This document shows positions 14,148 to 22,257 of a DNA stretch of 26,983 nucleotides, one piece after another. Under the pieces are notes generated by a model. That model was not told the origin of the DNA, made no database searches, and saw only the letters and a list, made by a program, of their open reading frames with translations. Position 1 is the stretch's first letter; the number at the start of each line of letters is the position of its first letter. A program made the translations under genes and the position numbers. Source of the DNA: Candidatus Bathyarchaeota archaeon (GTDB lineage: Archaea > Thermoproteota > Bathyarchaeia > Bathyarchaeales > Bathyarchaeaceae). The stretch covers positions 1-26,983 of the forward strand of contig JAOUPL010000004.1 of NCBI GenBank assembly GCA_029879825.1, written 5' to 3'.

Positions 14148-15176
14148 ATGAAAGGGTGTTTAGCGTTGAGATGGATTGAAAGCGCTCTTAAGTTAATTGG
14201 AGATACACCGATGGTTAGGCTCAGAAGGGTGACACAGGGCTTGGACGCGAACGTTTTTGTTAAGTGTGAATACGTGAATCCCAGCGGAAGCATAAAGGAT
14301 AGGATAGCTTTGAAGATGATTGAGGGAGCTGAGGGGAAAGGTAGGCTCAGAAAGGGTGAAACAATCGTTGAAATGACCAGTGGAAACACCGGTCCAGCCC
14401 TGGCATTTGTAGGCTCCGTTAAAGGTTACAGAGTGCACCTGTTAATTCCTTCTCAATGGACTGGAACATATAATCCCGAGAACAGGATAAAGATAATGAA
14501 GGTTTTCGGCGCTGATGTTAGTCCTGTTGAAATGGAGGAACACAAGAATTTTCTCAGGGGACTATCTGATAACGAAGCTGCAGCGGCGATGATAGCTATA
14601 GGCATTAAGAAGTGTTATGATTTGGAGATGAAAAACAAGTCTTTTTGGTGGGCTGATCAATTCAATAATATGGACAACGTTCTAGCCCATAAAGAGTCCA
14701 CTGGTAAAGAGATACTTGAGCAGCTTGATGGGGAGATTGGTGCGTGGGTGGCCTCAATCGGTACAGGTGGAACCCTGTTGGGTGTATCTGAAGCTCTAAT
14801 TGAGGAATCGGTTGATGCCAAGGTTGTGGGGCTTGAGCCTGAGGATGCAAAGGTAACCGAATGGGCTGAAAAAGGTATTCTGCCAAATTTTTTGGAGAAG
14901 TTGGGGTTGCCTAGAAGGAAGTCAATAGTTGAAGTTATGCTTGAAAAGGGGCTCCCTGATGAAGTCATGACTGTTGGTCACGAGGAAGCTAGGAACATGG
15001 CAAATAGACTTTGTCGGGAGGAGGGCCTCTTTTGTGGTATATCTTCTGGAGCAAACGTTTATGCAGCCCTAAGAGTTGCTAAGAAACTAGGTAAGGGAGC
15101 AAACGTCGTAACAGTTCTGGTAGATAACAGAGACAGGTATTTTCGCGAGTACCCAAACGAACACTATGTGATATAA
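14148..15176 (+). CDS. Cysteine synthase / cystathionine beta-synthase family PLP enzyme
   Basis: A PLP fold-type II beta-replacement enzyme, most likely making cysteine from O-acetylserine or O-phosphoserine and sulfide. The Schiff-base Lys is in YVNPSGSIKDRIAL, the substrate loop is TSGNTGPALAF, the phosphate-binding loop is SIGTGGTLLG, and the Ser near the PLP ring nitrogen is in GISSGANV. A central insertion (WADQFNNMDN and after) is typical of CysK/CysM. The ~343-residue length is slightly above the usual ~310 because of a loop at ~135-160. Starts are ambiguous: TTG 14139, GTG 14145 and ATG 14148 all follow GGTGAG (14131-14136), while the TATA-like ttataatta (14122-14130) could also fit a leaderless start at TTG 14166. 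I take the ATG. The exact sulfur substrate cannot be read from the sequence. Confidence 0.85.
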   Translation: MKGCLALRWIESALKLIGDTPMVRLRRVTQGLDANVFVKCEYVNPSGSIKDRIALKMIEGAEGKGRLRKGETIVEMTSGNTGPALAFVGSVKGYRVHLLIPSQWTGTYNPENRIKIMKVFGADVSPVEMEEHKNFLRGLSDNEAAAAMIAIGIKKCYDLEMKNKSFWWADQFNNMDNVLAHKESTGKEILEQLDGEIGAWVASIGTGGTLLGVSEALIEESVDAKVVGLEPEDAKVTEWAEKGILPNFLEKLGLPRRKSIVEVMLEKGLPDEVMTVGHEEARNMANRLCREEGLFCGISSGANVYAALRVAKKLGKGANVVTVLVDNRDRYFREYPNEHYVI

Positions 15177-15261
15177 CTGATCTTGCTGACTTTTTTGCGC
15201 GTCATTAAGGAAGTATATGAATATGACAACAGATTCTGCCTACTGAAGTTATGTGAAGATT

Positions 15262-15546
15262 TTAGCCCCCGCCTACCGGAGGAAAGATTGCGACTGTGTC
15301 TCCTTCTTTTAGCTTTGTTTCAAATCCCTGTAATGCTTTAATGCCCCTGCCGTTTATGAGTATCTGGATATACGTTCGCACTTTTCCCTTCTCATCATAC
15401 AGGTATTCCGTGAATTCTCTGCCATATTTCTTTGAGAGATGAGCCAACAGTTCCTCGACGGTGAAAATGCTTGGTGATTGTATTTCATCTTCTTTCTTGC
15501 CAGTTATTTCTCTGAGAGATGTGAAAAACCTCACTTTGATTTTCAT
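15262..15546 (-). CDS. MoaD/ThiS-family ubiquitin-like sulfur carrier
   Basis: A 94-residue beta-grasp protein ending in PPVGGG. The terminal diglycine of this family is adenylated by an E1-like enzyme and thiocarboxylated to donate sulfur for molybdopterin/tungstopterin or thiolated tRNA, or is conjugated to proteins (archaeal SAMPs). The N-terminal strand KIKVRFFTSLREITGKKE and the late LKEGDTVAIFPPV are typical. The ATG at 15546 has a gggggaa ribosome site upstream. The MIP18/DUF59 gene just upstream on the same strand suggests a sulfur or Fe-S link. A second, distinct MoaD-like gene lies at 25293-25580 beside the tungsten enzyme gene; that one is the better candidate for cofactor synthesis, which leaves this one possibly for other thiolation. 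Confidence 0.85.
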   Translation of the reverse strand: MKIKVRFFTSLREITGKKEDEIQSPSIFTVEELLAHLSKKYGREFTEYLYDEKGKVRTYIQILINGRGIKALQGFETKLKEGDTVAIFPPVGGG

Positions 15547-15642
15547 TTAGGCTTCCCCCATTGTTGGCTATTATGTTAATTTGCGGGGCAGAATTTATCC
15601 TATTCTGTGTTGTAGTTTTGCCTAGAAGAAGTTTTGACGAGG

Positions 15643-15939
15643 CTATGGTTTGTTGATCATTCTGTTGATTTCTTCTTCCATGTTGTGGCCGTGGCAGTAG
15701 ACTAGAGCCTTTTTGATCCCCTTCACTTTTTCAGCCGCTTTTTTGACGTCGGAGGCGAGTTTGAAGGCAATTGGGCAAAAGGGGCTTGAGGGTACAAAAT
15801 CAACTTTCACCACCCCAGGCTTTTGTTCTTCCACGTCGGTGATCATTTTCATTTGGCCAAAAGTTAACCCTGTTTCTGGATCTACCACTTTCTCAACTTC
15901 TTCTCGCACTTTCTTCTCTAGGTCTGTCAACCTTCCCAC
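15643..15939 (-). CDS. MIP18/DUF59 (SufT-like) Fe-S assembly family protein
   Basis: A 98-residue MIP18-family protein. Such proteins (SufT, PaaD, CIA2) help place iron-sulfur clusters on target enzymes. Visible features are the opening VVDPETGLTFGQMKMI with the conserved DPE turn and the reactive-Cys segment VPSSPFCPIAF (Cys56); a late Cys-His pair is in YCHGHNMEEE. The usual longer signature is kept, but the C-terminus is short. GTG at 15939 or TTG at 15930 could start it; a GGTGGGAAGG purine run overlaps both, so the choice is open. It is next to the MoaD-like gene on the same strand, with a 96-nt gap. Confidence 0.8.
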   Translation of the reverse strand: MGRLTDLEKKVREEVEKVVDPETGLTFGQMKMITDVEEQKPGVVKVDFVPSSPFCPIAFKLASDVKKAAEKVKGIKKALVYCHGHNMEEEINRMINKP

Positions 15940-16087
15940 CTATTCAGATATTTCATTCGTAAACTGCGTAGAAAATGCTTTTTTCCTCTTAATAAAAGGG
16001 TAGGGCTGTGCATGTTTTCAGTTCGATTAAACTTAAATATTGCCAGAAGTTCTCAGATTAAACGGCGCCGCTGAAGCTGTCGATCGA

Positions 16088-16192
16088 GCCGCCGTAGCTC
16101 AGTTAGGTAGAGCAACGGGCTGTTAACCCGTGGGTCGACGGTCCGAGTCCGAAGACGGTGAATATGTGTCTCGTCTGGCGAATCCGGCGGCG
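16088..16192 (+). tRNA. tRNA-Asn(GTT) with a 31-nt intron in the T-stem
   Basis: Acceptor GCCGCCG pairs with CGGCGGC (16185-16191), with discriminator G16192 and an encoded CCA at 16193-16195. The D-arm is GCTC..GAGC. The anticodon arm is ACGGG-CTGTTAA-CCCGT, giving GTT (Asn) with a normal 7-nt loop. The variable loop is GGGTC. The T-arm reads GACGG-TCCGAGT-CCG and is then interrupted; removing 16152-16182 joins CCG to TC and gives a perfect GACGG/CCGTC stem and a 74-nt tRNA. No other splice choice restores it. A TATA-like acttaaatat lies at 16031-16040. Confidence 0.9.
16152..16182 (+). other. Non-canonical tRNA intron (between positions 63 and 64)
   Basis: The 31-nt intron lies in the 3' strand of the T-stem, not at the common 37/38 site. 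It carries its own 5-bp helix AGACG (16153-16157) / CGTCT (16172-16176). With two-plus-one nucleotide bulges at the splice sites, the central helix between exon AGTC and intron GGCG pairs at three of four positions, so the bulge-helix-bulge motif is relaxed. Such introns are known from Thermoproteales and some other TACK archaea and need the heteromeric splicing endonuclease. Confidence 0.75.
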
Positions 16193-16364
16193 CCAACTCT
16201 TTCTACCCTCAGCATACAATGGTTTTTGAAGCCCCCTCCCCACTTTAGCGAGTCGTTTTCCGAAAAAAATTGTTTTCAACATTTCACTGCTATTTGGATC
16301 CAAATAGAGGTCCATGGGGTGGATTTTCCATGTTTTAGGTGGGCTAACTCTGTTTGCTAATCCT

Positions 16365-16568
16365 TTATTCGGTTTTGGCTAGTATTAAGAAAACGCCTAT
16401 TGCTATCAGTGCTATGCCGGCGGCTATGAAGACGCCTGCAAAAGGCGCAACTACGTTCTCAGGAGGATCATTGTAAGTAAAATTGACGGTTAGTGCTCCT
16501 ATCAAGATGACTAGTAACCCGAGGAATTTCTCGGCGACTGTTAATCCTATGGGCTTCTCCTCGCTCAT
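16365..16568 (-). CDS. Small two-helix membrane protein
   Basis: A 67-residue protein of unknown function. After a short charged start (MSEEKPIG) come two hydrophobic segments, about residues 13-30 (FLGLLVILIGALTVNF) and 40-63 (VAPFAGVFIAAGIALIAIGVFLIL), joined by a short acidic, Pro-containing loop. The Gly/Ala pattern suggests a tight helical hairpin in the membrane. ATG at 16568 is preceded by AAGGTG at a 6-nt distance. No neighbour suggests a partner. Confidence 0.6.
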   Translation of the reverse strand: MSEEKPIGLTVAEKFLGLLVILIGALTVNFTYNDPPENVVAPFAGVFIAAGIALIAIGVFLILAKTE

Positions 16569-16705
16569 GTTGACACCTTCTAAGGCTTACTTTTACATTC
16601 CTTAGGTTTATTTTAAGTTATTCGTCGAGCGATGTCTAGCAAGCGTCGGAAGTATTTTTATTTTGGTGTACTCTTGTTGTTTGGGGATGTGAAACGCCTT
16701 ATCGT

Positions 16706-16963
16706 GTGATCCTGACCGTTAAAGAGTCTAAAGGAAATTGCCCATACTATAAAGTTGGAGATAAAATAACTTTTGAAGAACCAGAGATCGTTAAGGAAAA
16801 GAGTGACAGGCTATGTCTCTATGCTCTCTTATCGTTGGCTCCATATCTTACTGCCCTTTGCAGAGACACACCAGAAGAAGACTGGATAAACTACAAGGAA
16901 ACTATTCAATGCCCAGACGCAGATAGACCAGTTATCTTCAAAGTAGAAAGGGAATCTCTCTGA
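16706..16963 (+). CDS. TIGR04076-like small Cys-containing protein
   Basis: An 85-residue protein that resembles the TIGR04076 family, conserved in anaerobic bacteria and archaea with unknown function. The family pattern is visible: an opening strand ILTVKESKGNCPYYKVGDKITFEEP, a middle LCLYALLSLAPYLTALC, and a closing CPDADRPVIFKVER. Cysteines at 12, 37, 52 and 69 suggest metal or redox chemistry. GTG at 16706 is the only usual start at this point; the frame upstream has none closer. It is probably cytoplasmic and monocistronic. Confidence 0.7.
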   Translation: MILTVKESKGNCPYYKVGDKITFEEPEIVKEKSDRLCLYALLSLAPYLTALCRDTPEEDWINYKETIQCPDADRPVIFKVERESL

Positions 16964-17141
16964 AAGCAAATTCACCACTGGACAACAGAACTCTAACTAA
17001 CCTTACGAGCATTTAACTAGTTTTGATTGCTGGTTTGAAACGATATTCTTTCCACTTGCGTCTTCAGCTAAGGTTGACGCCAGAGTTATATAAGTGAAAT
17101 ACCGACATTCGAATCTGACAATATTTTCATGGGTATTAAGT

Positions 17142-17297
17142 TTGAGTGGGAAAGAGTGTTCTCACGAGGAACTAGAATATCTGGGCTCGGAAAAAACCGA
17201 TAAAGGTGCAAACAGGTACTATAGATGCCTGAAGTGTCGTAACATCTTAGTCCTATCAGACGAGGGTACCACATACATGATTCAATCACATTCTTAG
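17142..17297 (+). CDS. Small zinc-ribbon-like protein
   Basis: A 51-residue protein with a split metal site: Cys5-x-His7 (ECSHEELEYLG) and Cys28-x2-Cys31 (YRCLKCRNILVL), spaced like a one-zinc ribbon. An excellent TATA box, ttatataag at 17086-17094, predicts transcription from about 17115. The start is therefore taken as TTG 17142 rather than the open frame further upstream (from 17094), which would begin before the transcript. Role unknown; such minimal ribbons usually bind nucleic acid or a protein partner. Confidence 0.55.
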   Translation: MSGKECSHEELEYLGSEKTDKGANRYYRCLKCRNILVLSDEGTTYMIQSHS

Positions 17298-17429
17298 TAT
17301 TTTTTGAGAACTTAGGAATCACGATAGGCTAATTCTCAAGAATGTCGCAAAGTTTCTTTGTTCATCTAACCAAACGCTACGCAAAATGAAAATACCTCAA
17401 ATTAAGCCCTAATCAGCAAAAGAAGCCAA

Positions 17430-18521
17430 TCAATCCGTCTCTTCCAGTTTTGCTGGCAAATACTCGTCAACAATGTATGTTAAGCCATATCTGCTGAAGG
17501 CTTCCTGCTCCGCCTTCTTCTTTATGCTCAAAAACTTCTGGGTTTCCCTCCGCCACAGTTCTCCCTCGTATCGTGGATCCTTTTCCAACTCGTGGAGGCG
17601 CTTAATATCCACCTCAGTCAACGGATCGCTGGGCAATTTATAATCTACAATATCGGTGGCCCAAACCCCGCTCCACTTAGCATCTGGTGTGGTTAACTCC
17701 CTAAGATGAGCCGCGTTTGCTGAACCCGAGATGATGACCATGGCGATGTGCATCCCCCACGGGTCTCCGTCGGTGAAGATGAAAACCGGGAGATCCAATT
17801 CTTTGTTCAATCTGTGAATGAAGTGTCTAGTTGCGCGGGGTGCTTGACCCGCCGTCAGAACTAGGAGGGCGTTAAATTTTTTGTGAACTCTCTCCTCAAT
17901 GAATCTGGTGAACAAACCACCCTTCTCGATAGCTATAACCTTGTCTGCTCTAGTCTGGGCGAACTCTGAGGAGGTGAGGGCGGGACCTATCATGACTCCG
18001 TCGGGATGCGACATCAAGTTCAACTGTTTCCCTTCATAACCGGGAACCGTGTATTCAATGGTGAGATCACCAAATATGGCTGAACGCTCTTCAGGGAACA
18101 CTTTGAAGTCCTCTCGAGAGAAGCCCATAACAGTTTCAAGGTCTGTAACGATGCTGTTGGATTCCGCTTGATCTTTGAAGGACATGTCGTAGGCTTGGGC
18201 AGAGTAATAAACGTCACGGAGAGTTGAGGTCTTTCGATTTTTTGTAAGTTCGCTGGCGAAGTAACCTGCCCAAACCAGTTGTGTGAAGGGTCTGATGTGA
18301 CGTATGTTTCGAGCGCTTCTGCGTACGGTTTTGTCTCCTAAAATGTACTGCCGCAGTTCTGGGCTGTAGAAGATGTTTTCGGTGGATCGGCTTGGCATCC
18401 TTATTCGAGGGAAAATACCTTTTTCCATTTGGTTATATAGCCTTCCACCAAATCTCCTTAAGTTTCTTAGAACTTCTTTTCTTCTCTCTTTAACTGAGAT
18501 TTCAATCTCCCTGTTCTTCAA
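17430..18521 (-). CDS. top6A: DNA topoisomerase VI subunit A (Spo11-like)
   Basis: The 363-residue DNA-cleaving subunit of type IIB topoisomerase VI, which forms an A2B2 complex and relaxes or decatenates DNA using ATP. The winged-helix 5Y-CAP domain has LRDVYYSAQ; by comparison with yeast Spo11 the second Tyr (Tyr106) is the one that attacks DNA. The Toprim fold supplies IAIEKGGLFTRFIE (Glu199) and FTDGDPWG (Asp251, Asp253) for Mg2+. Length is standard. The TTG start at 18521 lies inside the end of the Top6B gene (20-nt overlap), which implies translational coupling and fixed stoichiometry. Confidence 0.95.
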   Translation of the reverse strand: MKNREIEISVKERRKEVLRNLRRFGGRLYNQMEKGIFPRIRMPSRSTENIFYSPELRQYILGDKTVRRSARNIRHIRPFTQLVWAGYFASELTKNRKTSTLRDVYYSAQAYDMSFKDQAESNSIVTDLETVMGFSREDFKVFPEERSAIFGDLTIEYTVPGYEGKQLNLMSHPDGVMIGPALTSSEFAQTRADKVIAIEKGGLFTRFIEERVHKKFNALLVLTAGQAPRATRHFIHRLNKELDLPVFIFTDGDPWGMHIAMVIISGSANAAHLRELTTPDAKWSGVWATDIVDYKLPSDPLTEVDIKRLHELEKDPRYEGELWRRETQKFLSIKKKAEQEAFSRYGLTYIVDEYLPAKLEETD

Positions 18522-20253
18522 TTTTTTTTACACTCCTTAACAACAATTCTATGTTCGGTTCTTCTTTCTTCCCAGCCAAATTCGTAGAGAATCTGGCGAT
18601 CTTGGGTAAATATTTAGAGAAAACAGTTAGCCTCCTCCTTTCCTTTTCAACGTACTCCCGTTTTGTCAGAAATTTTTGTAGTTCACGGGCTACCTCGCGG
18701 ATACCGTTTAAGATTTCCCCGTTCACCTCCGGTCTATCCGCAATGAACTCCTTCCCCACGGTTTTGTAGGGAACCTTCGTGCTACATACATGAACCAAGA
18801 TGGCTATTGGCATGTCAGGGGTAACCTTGTATCTCCTCCAGTTCATAGACTTAATAACCCTCACCGAAACGTCGCTGGCTTCATCGTATAGCAGCGGAAT
18901 CCTATTAGCAAATCGGTAGATCAGAATATCATCTTTCTTTGGTATGTTTCCACCATAGGCTATGGCTGTTTCTACAATGAATGGGTGTCCGGAGTAAGTG
19001 GAGGGCTTACGTTGAGAAACAGCGATGAATTCAGGCCTTAACTCCTTTAGAATCCCGGTCTCCAACAATTCTTCACCTAAGGGGGATAAACAACTCGCGT
19101 CTGGAGGAAGGAAACCGTTAAATCTCTTCATCATCCGTACGAGCCTCACAACTTCATCGGACCTCAATTTCCTCGGATCTTTTGTTTTTATAAATCCGGC
19201 AGCTAGCAATAGGCGGAGGATGACATTCTTGTCGACTTTTGGAAAGTGTGTTTCCATGAACTCCAGCATGTTCCGAGAATGTGCGGTCTTTATGAGACGC
19301 CCAACTTTTTCGACATTCACGTCATCAAAAAATTTTTTGGATTTCTTCATCATATGCACAAGTCTGACGACATCTTCATGTTTCAGCCTCTTTGGATCCT
19401 CTGATTTGATGAATCCCGCGAACTCTAGAAAACTGAGAGAGATGCCTCCGCCGACTCTATGGAAGTGCTTTTGCATAAAGCCCACCATATTCTGGCACTC
19501 CGTGACTCGTATAAGGCGCTGAATTGTTTCAACGTCTACTCCGTAGGGGTGTGGCAGCGTTTCTTTTGGTGGAGGCGGCATTTTTTTTGTGGCTCTGGTG
19601 AATAAGTATAACCGTCCTTTTGGGTCGACGAATTTGATGTCCGCATAGGGGGTCACCAACGCAGTCTGTTTTAAATATTCCAAAATTTTAGACACAGCCC
19701 GGAAATAGTCTCCTTCCAGAGAAAATTCAACGATGGTTCCACGCCATTGCTCCTTGTTTCTGCGGATTTTACGATCTAGGATAAGGGGACGGTTCCTTTG
19801 GATGTCTATCATCAGTTTATACTCGTATATCTTGGATGTGCCTGTGCTTGATTTGACTTCGACGGGTTTGTGGGTGGTGATCTGCCCGTACAGAACAGCC
19901 ATTGTTCCTCCAAGTCCGAAGGTCCCTCGGGCCTGCTTAAGTTTATACTTTGAACCAAACAAAACTTGACCGAAAGCCGACGGTATGTGACGTGCTGGGA
20001 TTCCGGATCCGTTGTCCATAACCCTTAACCTGTAGACGCCGACTCCTAGCTCTCCCTGCGTCTCTTCTGCGTCCTCCTGGGATAGTCGAATGTAAATTTC
20101 TGGAGGAATATTCGATAGGTCAGAGGCATCGAGGGCATTTTCCACAAGCTCTCGTATAGATGAGAAAATCGCTCTTGCCGGGTTGGTGAAGCCTGCTATG
20201 TCTCGGTTGCGATAGAAAAAGTCTGCAGGACTTATCTCCTCAAAGGTCACCAA
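18502..20253 (-). CDS. top6B: DNA topoisomerase VI subunit B with duplicated H2TH region
   Basis: The 583-residue ATPase subunit of topoisomerase VI. The GHKL ATPase has the N-box RELVENALDA (34-43), MDNGSGIP (79-86) and GTFGLGGTMAV (110-120). The transducer domain covers roughly 395-530 (CLSPLGEELLETG, YGGNIP, RFANRIPLLYD, ILVHVCSTKVPYKT), followed by a basic C-terminal helix. Between them, where other Top6B proteins have one helix-two-turns-helix domain, this one has two in tandem: 241-310 and 314-383, 31 of 70 positions identical. This explains a length about 50 residues above the usual ~530. ATG start at 20253. An aaatttaaag element near 20423-20432 may be its promoter. It overlaps Top6A. 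The rest of the protein looks intact and active. Confidence 0.95.
   Translation of the reverse strand: MVTFEEISPADFFYRNRDIAGFTNPARAIFSSIRELVENALDASDLSNIPPEIYIRLSQEDAEETQGELGVGVYRLRVMDNGSGIPARHIPSAFGQVLFGSKYKLKQARGTFGLGGTMAVLYGQITTHKPVEVKSSTGTSKIYEYKLMIDIQRNRPLILDRKIRRNKEQWRGTIVEFSLEGDYFRAVSKILEYLKQTALVTPYADIKFVDPKGRLYLFTRATKKMPPPPKETLPHPYGVDVETIQRLIRVTECQNMVGFMQKHFHRVGGGISLSFLEFAGFIKSEDPKRLKHEDVVRLVHMMKKSKKFFDDVNVEKVGRLIKTAHSRNMLEFMETHFPKVDKNVILRLLLAAGFIKTKDPRKLRSDEVVRLVRMMKRFNGFLPPDASCLSPLGEELLETGILKELRPEFIAVSQRKPSTYSGHPFIVETAIAYGGNIPKKDDILIYRFANRIPLLYDEASDVSVRVIKSMNWRRYKVTPDMPIAILVHVCSTKVPYKTVGKEFIADRPEVNGEILNGIREVARELQKFLTKREYVEKERRRLTVFSKYLPKIARFSTNLAGKKEEPNIELLLRSVKKIEEQGD
19105..19533 (-). 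repeat. Tandem H2TH domain duplication inside Top6B
   Basis: Copy 1 is encoded by 19533-19324 (residues 241-310, VETIQRLIRVTE to MMKKSKKFFD) and copy 2 by 19314-19105 (314-383, VEKVGRLIKTAH to MMKRFNGFLP). Shared landmarks at equal spacing are RLI, NM..FM..HF, AGFIK..DP..L and VVRLV.MMK. The copies are 44% identical in protein and have diverged in DNA, so this is an old, maintained duplication and not an assembly repeat. Confidence 0.85.
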
Positions 20254-20482
20254 ACCCCAGTTGCCTCCTCGTAATACTCAATGATATGACGAAACGCTTT
20301 GTTTGCTTTTCTATAGCCTTTGCAGCAATTCCTATTGGAAACCACATTAGAAAAAGATTGTATGATACATGGCAACATGACAGATTCGTTCTTATTTTGG
20401 TATGGCAGATATTTCAATGTTGCTTTAAATTTTGAAAAAATTTCGATCAGATGTCAGAAAAGACGATGTTCCCGCTTTCAAG

Positions 20483-21061
20483 TTAGTCTCTAAACGAGGT
20501 CTCCCACAGTTCCATCTTCTTTTTCTTGAGTTCCCTCCGTTTTCTGTGCAGAAATCTATACACCGTGCCGTGTAGGCTTCCCCTAATTAGCATCCGAACC
20601 GCTTCTTTTGCAATCTCAACTTGATCTATTTCTCCAATGATAGAAATCGTGTGTCCGTATACACAGATATTAGCTTCAGTCAATTCCTCGATAATTCTCC
20701 TAGTTTTTCCCTCTTTTCCTATGACTCTTCCTTTCAACCTCTTCATGTCAGACTGAGACCGTCCCACAGTTTCCCGAAGATCTATCATCTCTAACATAGC
20801 CTCGTCGTCTTCTAGCAGTCGAAATGCGTGTTCGGGTGAGAAGCCTCTGCCGATGGCCGTGACTATTTCTTTGGCTCTGAAGAGAACTGTTGGGTCTTGA
20901 GTTGTGGGCATGAGAGTTATTTGGATATCACCTGTTTGGCTATCTATCTGAAGTCTAACCGAGAGTTTCTTCTCTATGTTTGCTTTAACGCGGCCGTCAG
21001 GACCCACGAGGGCTCCGATACGCTCTTGCGGAACTTTGACTAAGGCGCTAGCTCCTTCCAC
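20483..21061 (-). CDS. KH-domain RNA-binding protein, archaeal Dim2/Pno1 type
   Basis: A 192-residue protein with two KH domains: the first has GPDG (20-23) in a typical IGALVGPDGRVKANIEKK, the second GKEG (115-118) in GRVIGKEGKTRRIIEE. The C-terminal GSLHGTVYRFLHRKRRELKK is a strong signature of Pno1/Dim2 relatives. In eukaryotes these proteins bind the 3' end of pre-18S rRNA and recruit Dim1 and Nob1; archaeal forms bind 16S rRNA and aIF2-alpha. The GTG start at 21061 overlaps the end of the RIO1 gene by 14 nt. The pair RIO1-KH is a conserved archaeal small-subunit maturation operon. Confidence 0.9.
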   Translation of the reverse strand: MEGASALVKVPQERIGALVGPDGRVKANIEKKLSVRLQIDSQTGDIQITLMPTTQDPTVLFRAKEIVTAIGRGFSPEHAFRLLEDDEAMLEMIDLRETVGRSQSDMKRLKGRVIGKEGKTRRIIEELTEANICVYGHTISIIGEIDQVEIAKEAVRMLIRGSLHGTVYRFLHRKRRELKKKKMELWETSFRD

Positions 21062-21848
21062 TTGTAACCCTCTTGTGCATTTCCTCTACCGATAACACAT
21101 CTACATCTAGCTTTTTGAAGTATCGGTGCAGGTTTTCTAGATCTCTTTGCAAGAATTGATCAGCCATGGGATGTTCAATTGGTACGGCCTGTGAGACGTC
21201 GAAAATCACGGGTTTGCCTCTCCGAATCATGATGTTATATTCGCTCAAGTCTGCGTGCACTAGGCCTCCTTTTCGATAAAGCCTCCTTAAGTAGGTTAGC
21301 AACTGTCTGTAAACTCGCTTGGGGTTTCTGAGAGGAGCTTCCTTCATGAGGGGTGCACTAACTCCATTCTTTCCGATAAACTCCATGATCAATACATTTT
21401 TTTCTACGGCGATTGGTTGGGGAACCTTAACTCCCACTTCATATGCGCGTTGCAGGTTTTTGAATTCTTTCTGAGCCCAGGTGTAGACCAAGGATCGCGT
21501 GTCTCGACGGACATGGGCGAATCTGGGGTCGCCCTCAATGTAGGGGAGCATGCCCTTCTTGAATTCGGCTGAGGTGGTGAGGTAGATTTTGATTGCGAGT
21601 TCTTTCTCATCCGGGTCTTTTCCCCAGTAGATTCGGGCTTCCTTTCCAGCTTTTACAACTCCATAAATCTCGTCGATTATTCGTTTGTTTAGAAAGTCGT
21701 AGATTGTCATGAGGGTAGAGCGATCAAAAACTTCTTCCATAACCGCTCGCTCGGATGAAAAGTCTTTAATCAGCATTTTATCCCTTTTTTCCACTATGCG
21801 AAGTCGATGTTCAAGCTTCTCTCTTACTGCTTTGTTTCGCTTAGGCAT
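21048..21848 (-). CDS. rio1: RIO1-type serine/threonine protein kinase
   Basis: A 266-residue atypical kinase/ATPase that acts late in 30S ribosomal subunit maturation. The RIO1 signature is clear: VVKAGKEARIY in place of the P-loop, ELAIKIYLT (Lys87), the RIO-specific WAQKEFKNLQRA region, catalytic HADLSEYNI (Asp200, Asn205) and metal-binding IFDVSQAV (Asp217). The flexible loop with Arg-rich HVRRDTRSLVY also matches. It starts with ATG; no ribosome site is obvious. It forms an overlapping operon with the KH-domain gene, its known functional partner. Confidence 0.93.
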   Translation of the reverse strand: MPKRNKAVREKLEHRLRIVEKRDKMLIKDFSSERAVMEEVFDRSTLMTIYDFLNKRIIDEIYGVVKAGKEARIYWGKDPDEKELAIKIYLTTSAEFKKGMLPYIEGDPRFAHVRRDTRSLVYTWAQKEFKNLQRAYEVGVKVPQPIAVEKNVLIMEFIGKNGVSAPLMKEAPLRNPKRVYRQLLTYLRRLYRKGGLVHADLSEYNIMIRRGKPVIFDVSQAVPIEHPMADQFLQRDLENLHRYFKKLDVDVLSVEEMHKRVTSGRS

Positions 21849-21948
21849 AGATAAGTCCTAACATTATGACGTTTTCCACTCTTTAAAAGATGTGGGCTTC
21901 TTGGGGGTGCGACTGATTTCTAGTACTACGCGCATAAATATGTGTTCG

Positions 21949-22245
21949 TTACATTTTGACGATCTGGGCGTGGGGAACGCCCGAAATTGTCAAAACTGCG
22001 TCAGGATGAACTAATCCTTTTTCTATGGCTTTCTTTACGATTTTGTGTCCAACCATGTTCACGATTGTGGATTGCTCCATAAGGTCAATGACTTCTTCCA
22101 CGGTCATTTTTGGCCCTTTGTAGAATTGCTCATGTATTTCAAAGACGATTTTTCCTTCTCTCAAAATTTTTCCTAACAGTTCGGCGTCGCAGGTTGCGAG
22201 AAGCACGTGCTGACCCCATTTTCGCATCTTCGCGTAAACTTCCAA
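21949..22245 (-). CDS. DUF424 family protein
   Basis: A 98-residue member of an archaea-specific family of unknown function. Its genes commonly lie beside translation factor genes, as here. The sequence starts VYAKMRKWGQHVLLATCDAELLGKI and ends GLVHPDAVLTISGVPHAQIVKM, with a helical middle (KMTVEEVIDLMEQ). The start is TTG at 22245, 12 nt after the aIF2-beta stop, so it is read from the same transcript and probably translated by coupling. A role in translation initiation or ribosome assembly is inferred from context only. Confidence 0.8.
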   Translation of the reverse strand: MEVYAKMRKWGQHVLLATCDAELLGKILREGKIVFEIHEQFYKGPKMTVEEVIDLMEQSTIVNMVGHKIVKKAIEKGLVHPDAVLTISGVPHAQIVKM

Positions 22246-22257
22246 CGCTGAACACTT

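Noticed and set aside
16103..16360. Frames on both strands over and after tRNA-Asn
   Set aside because: They cover the tRNA and its flank, with no start signal or domain.
19025..19522. 165-codon plus-strand frame inside Top6B
   Set aside because: Antisense of the duplicated H2TH region; its internal similarity simply mirrors that duplication.
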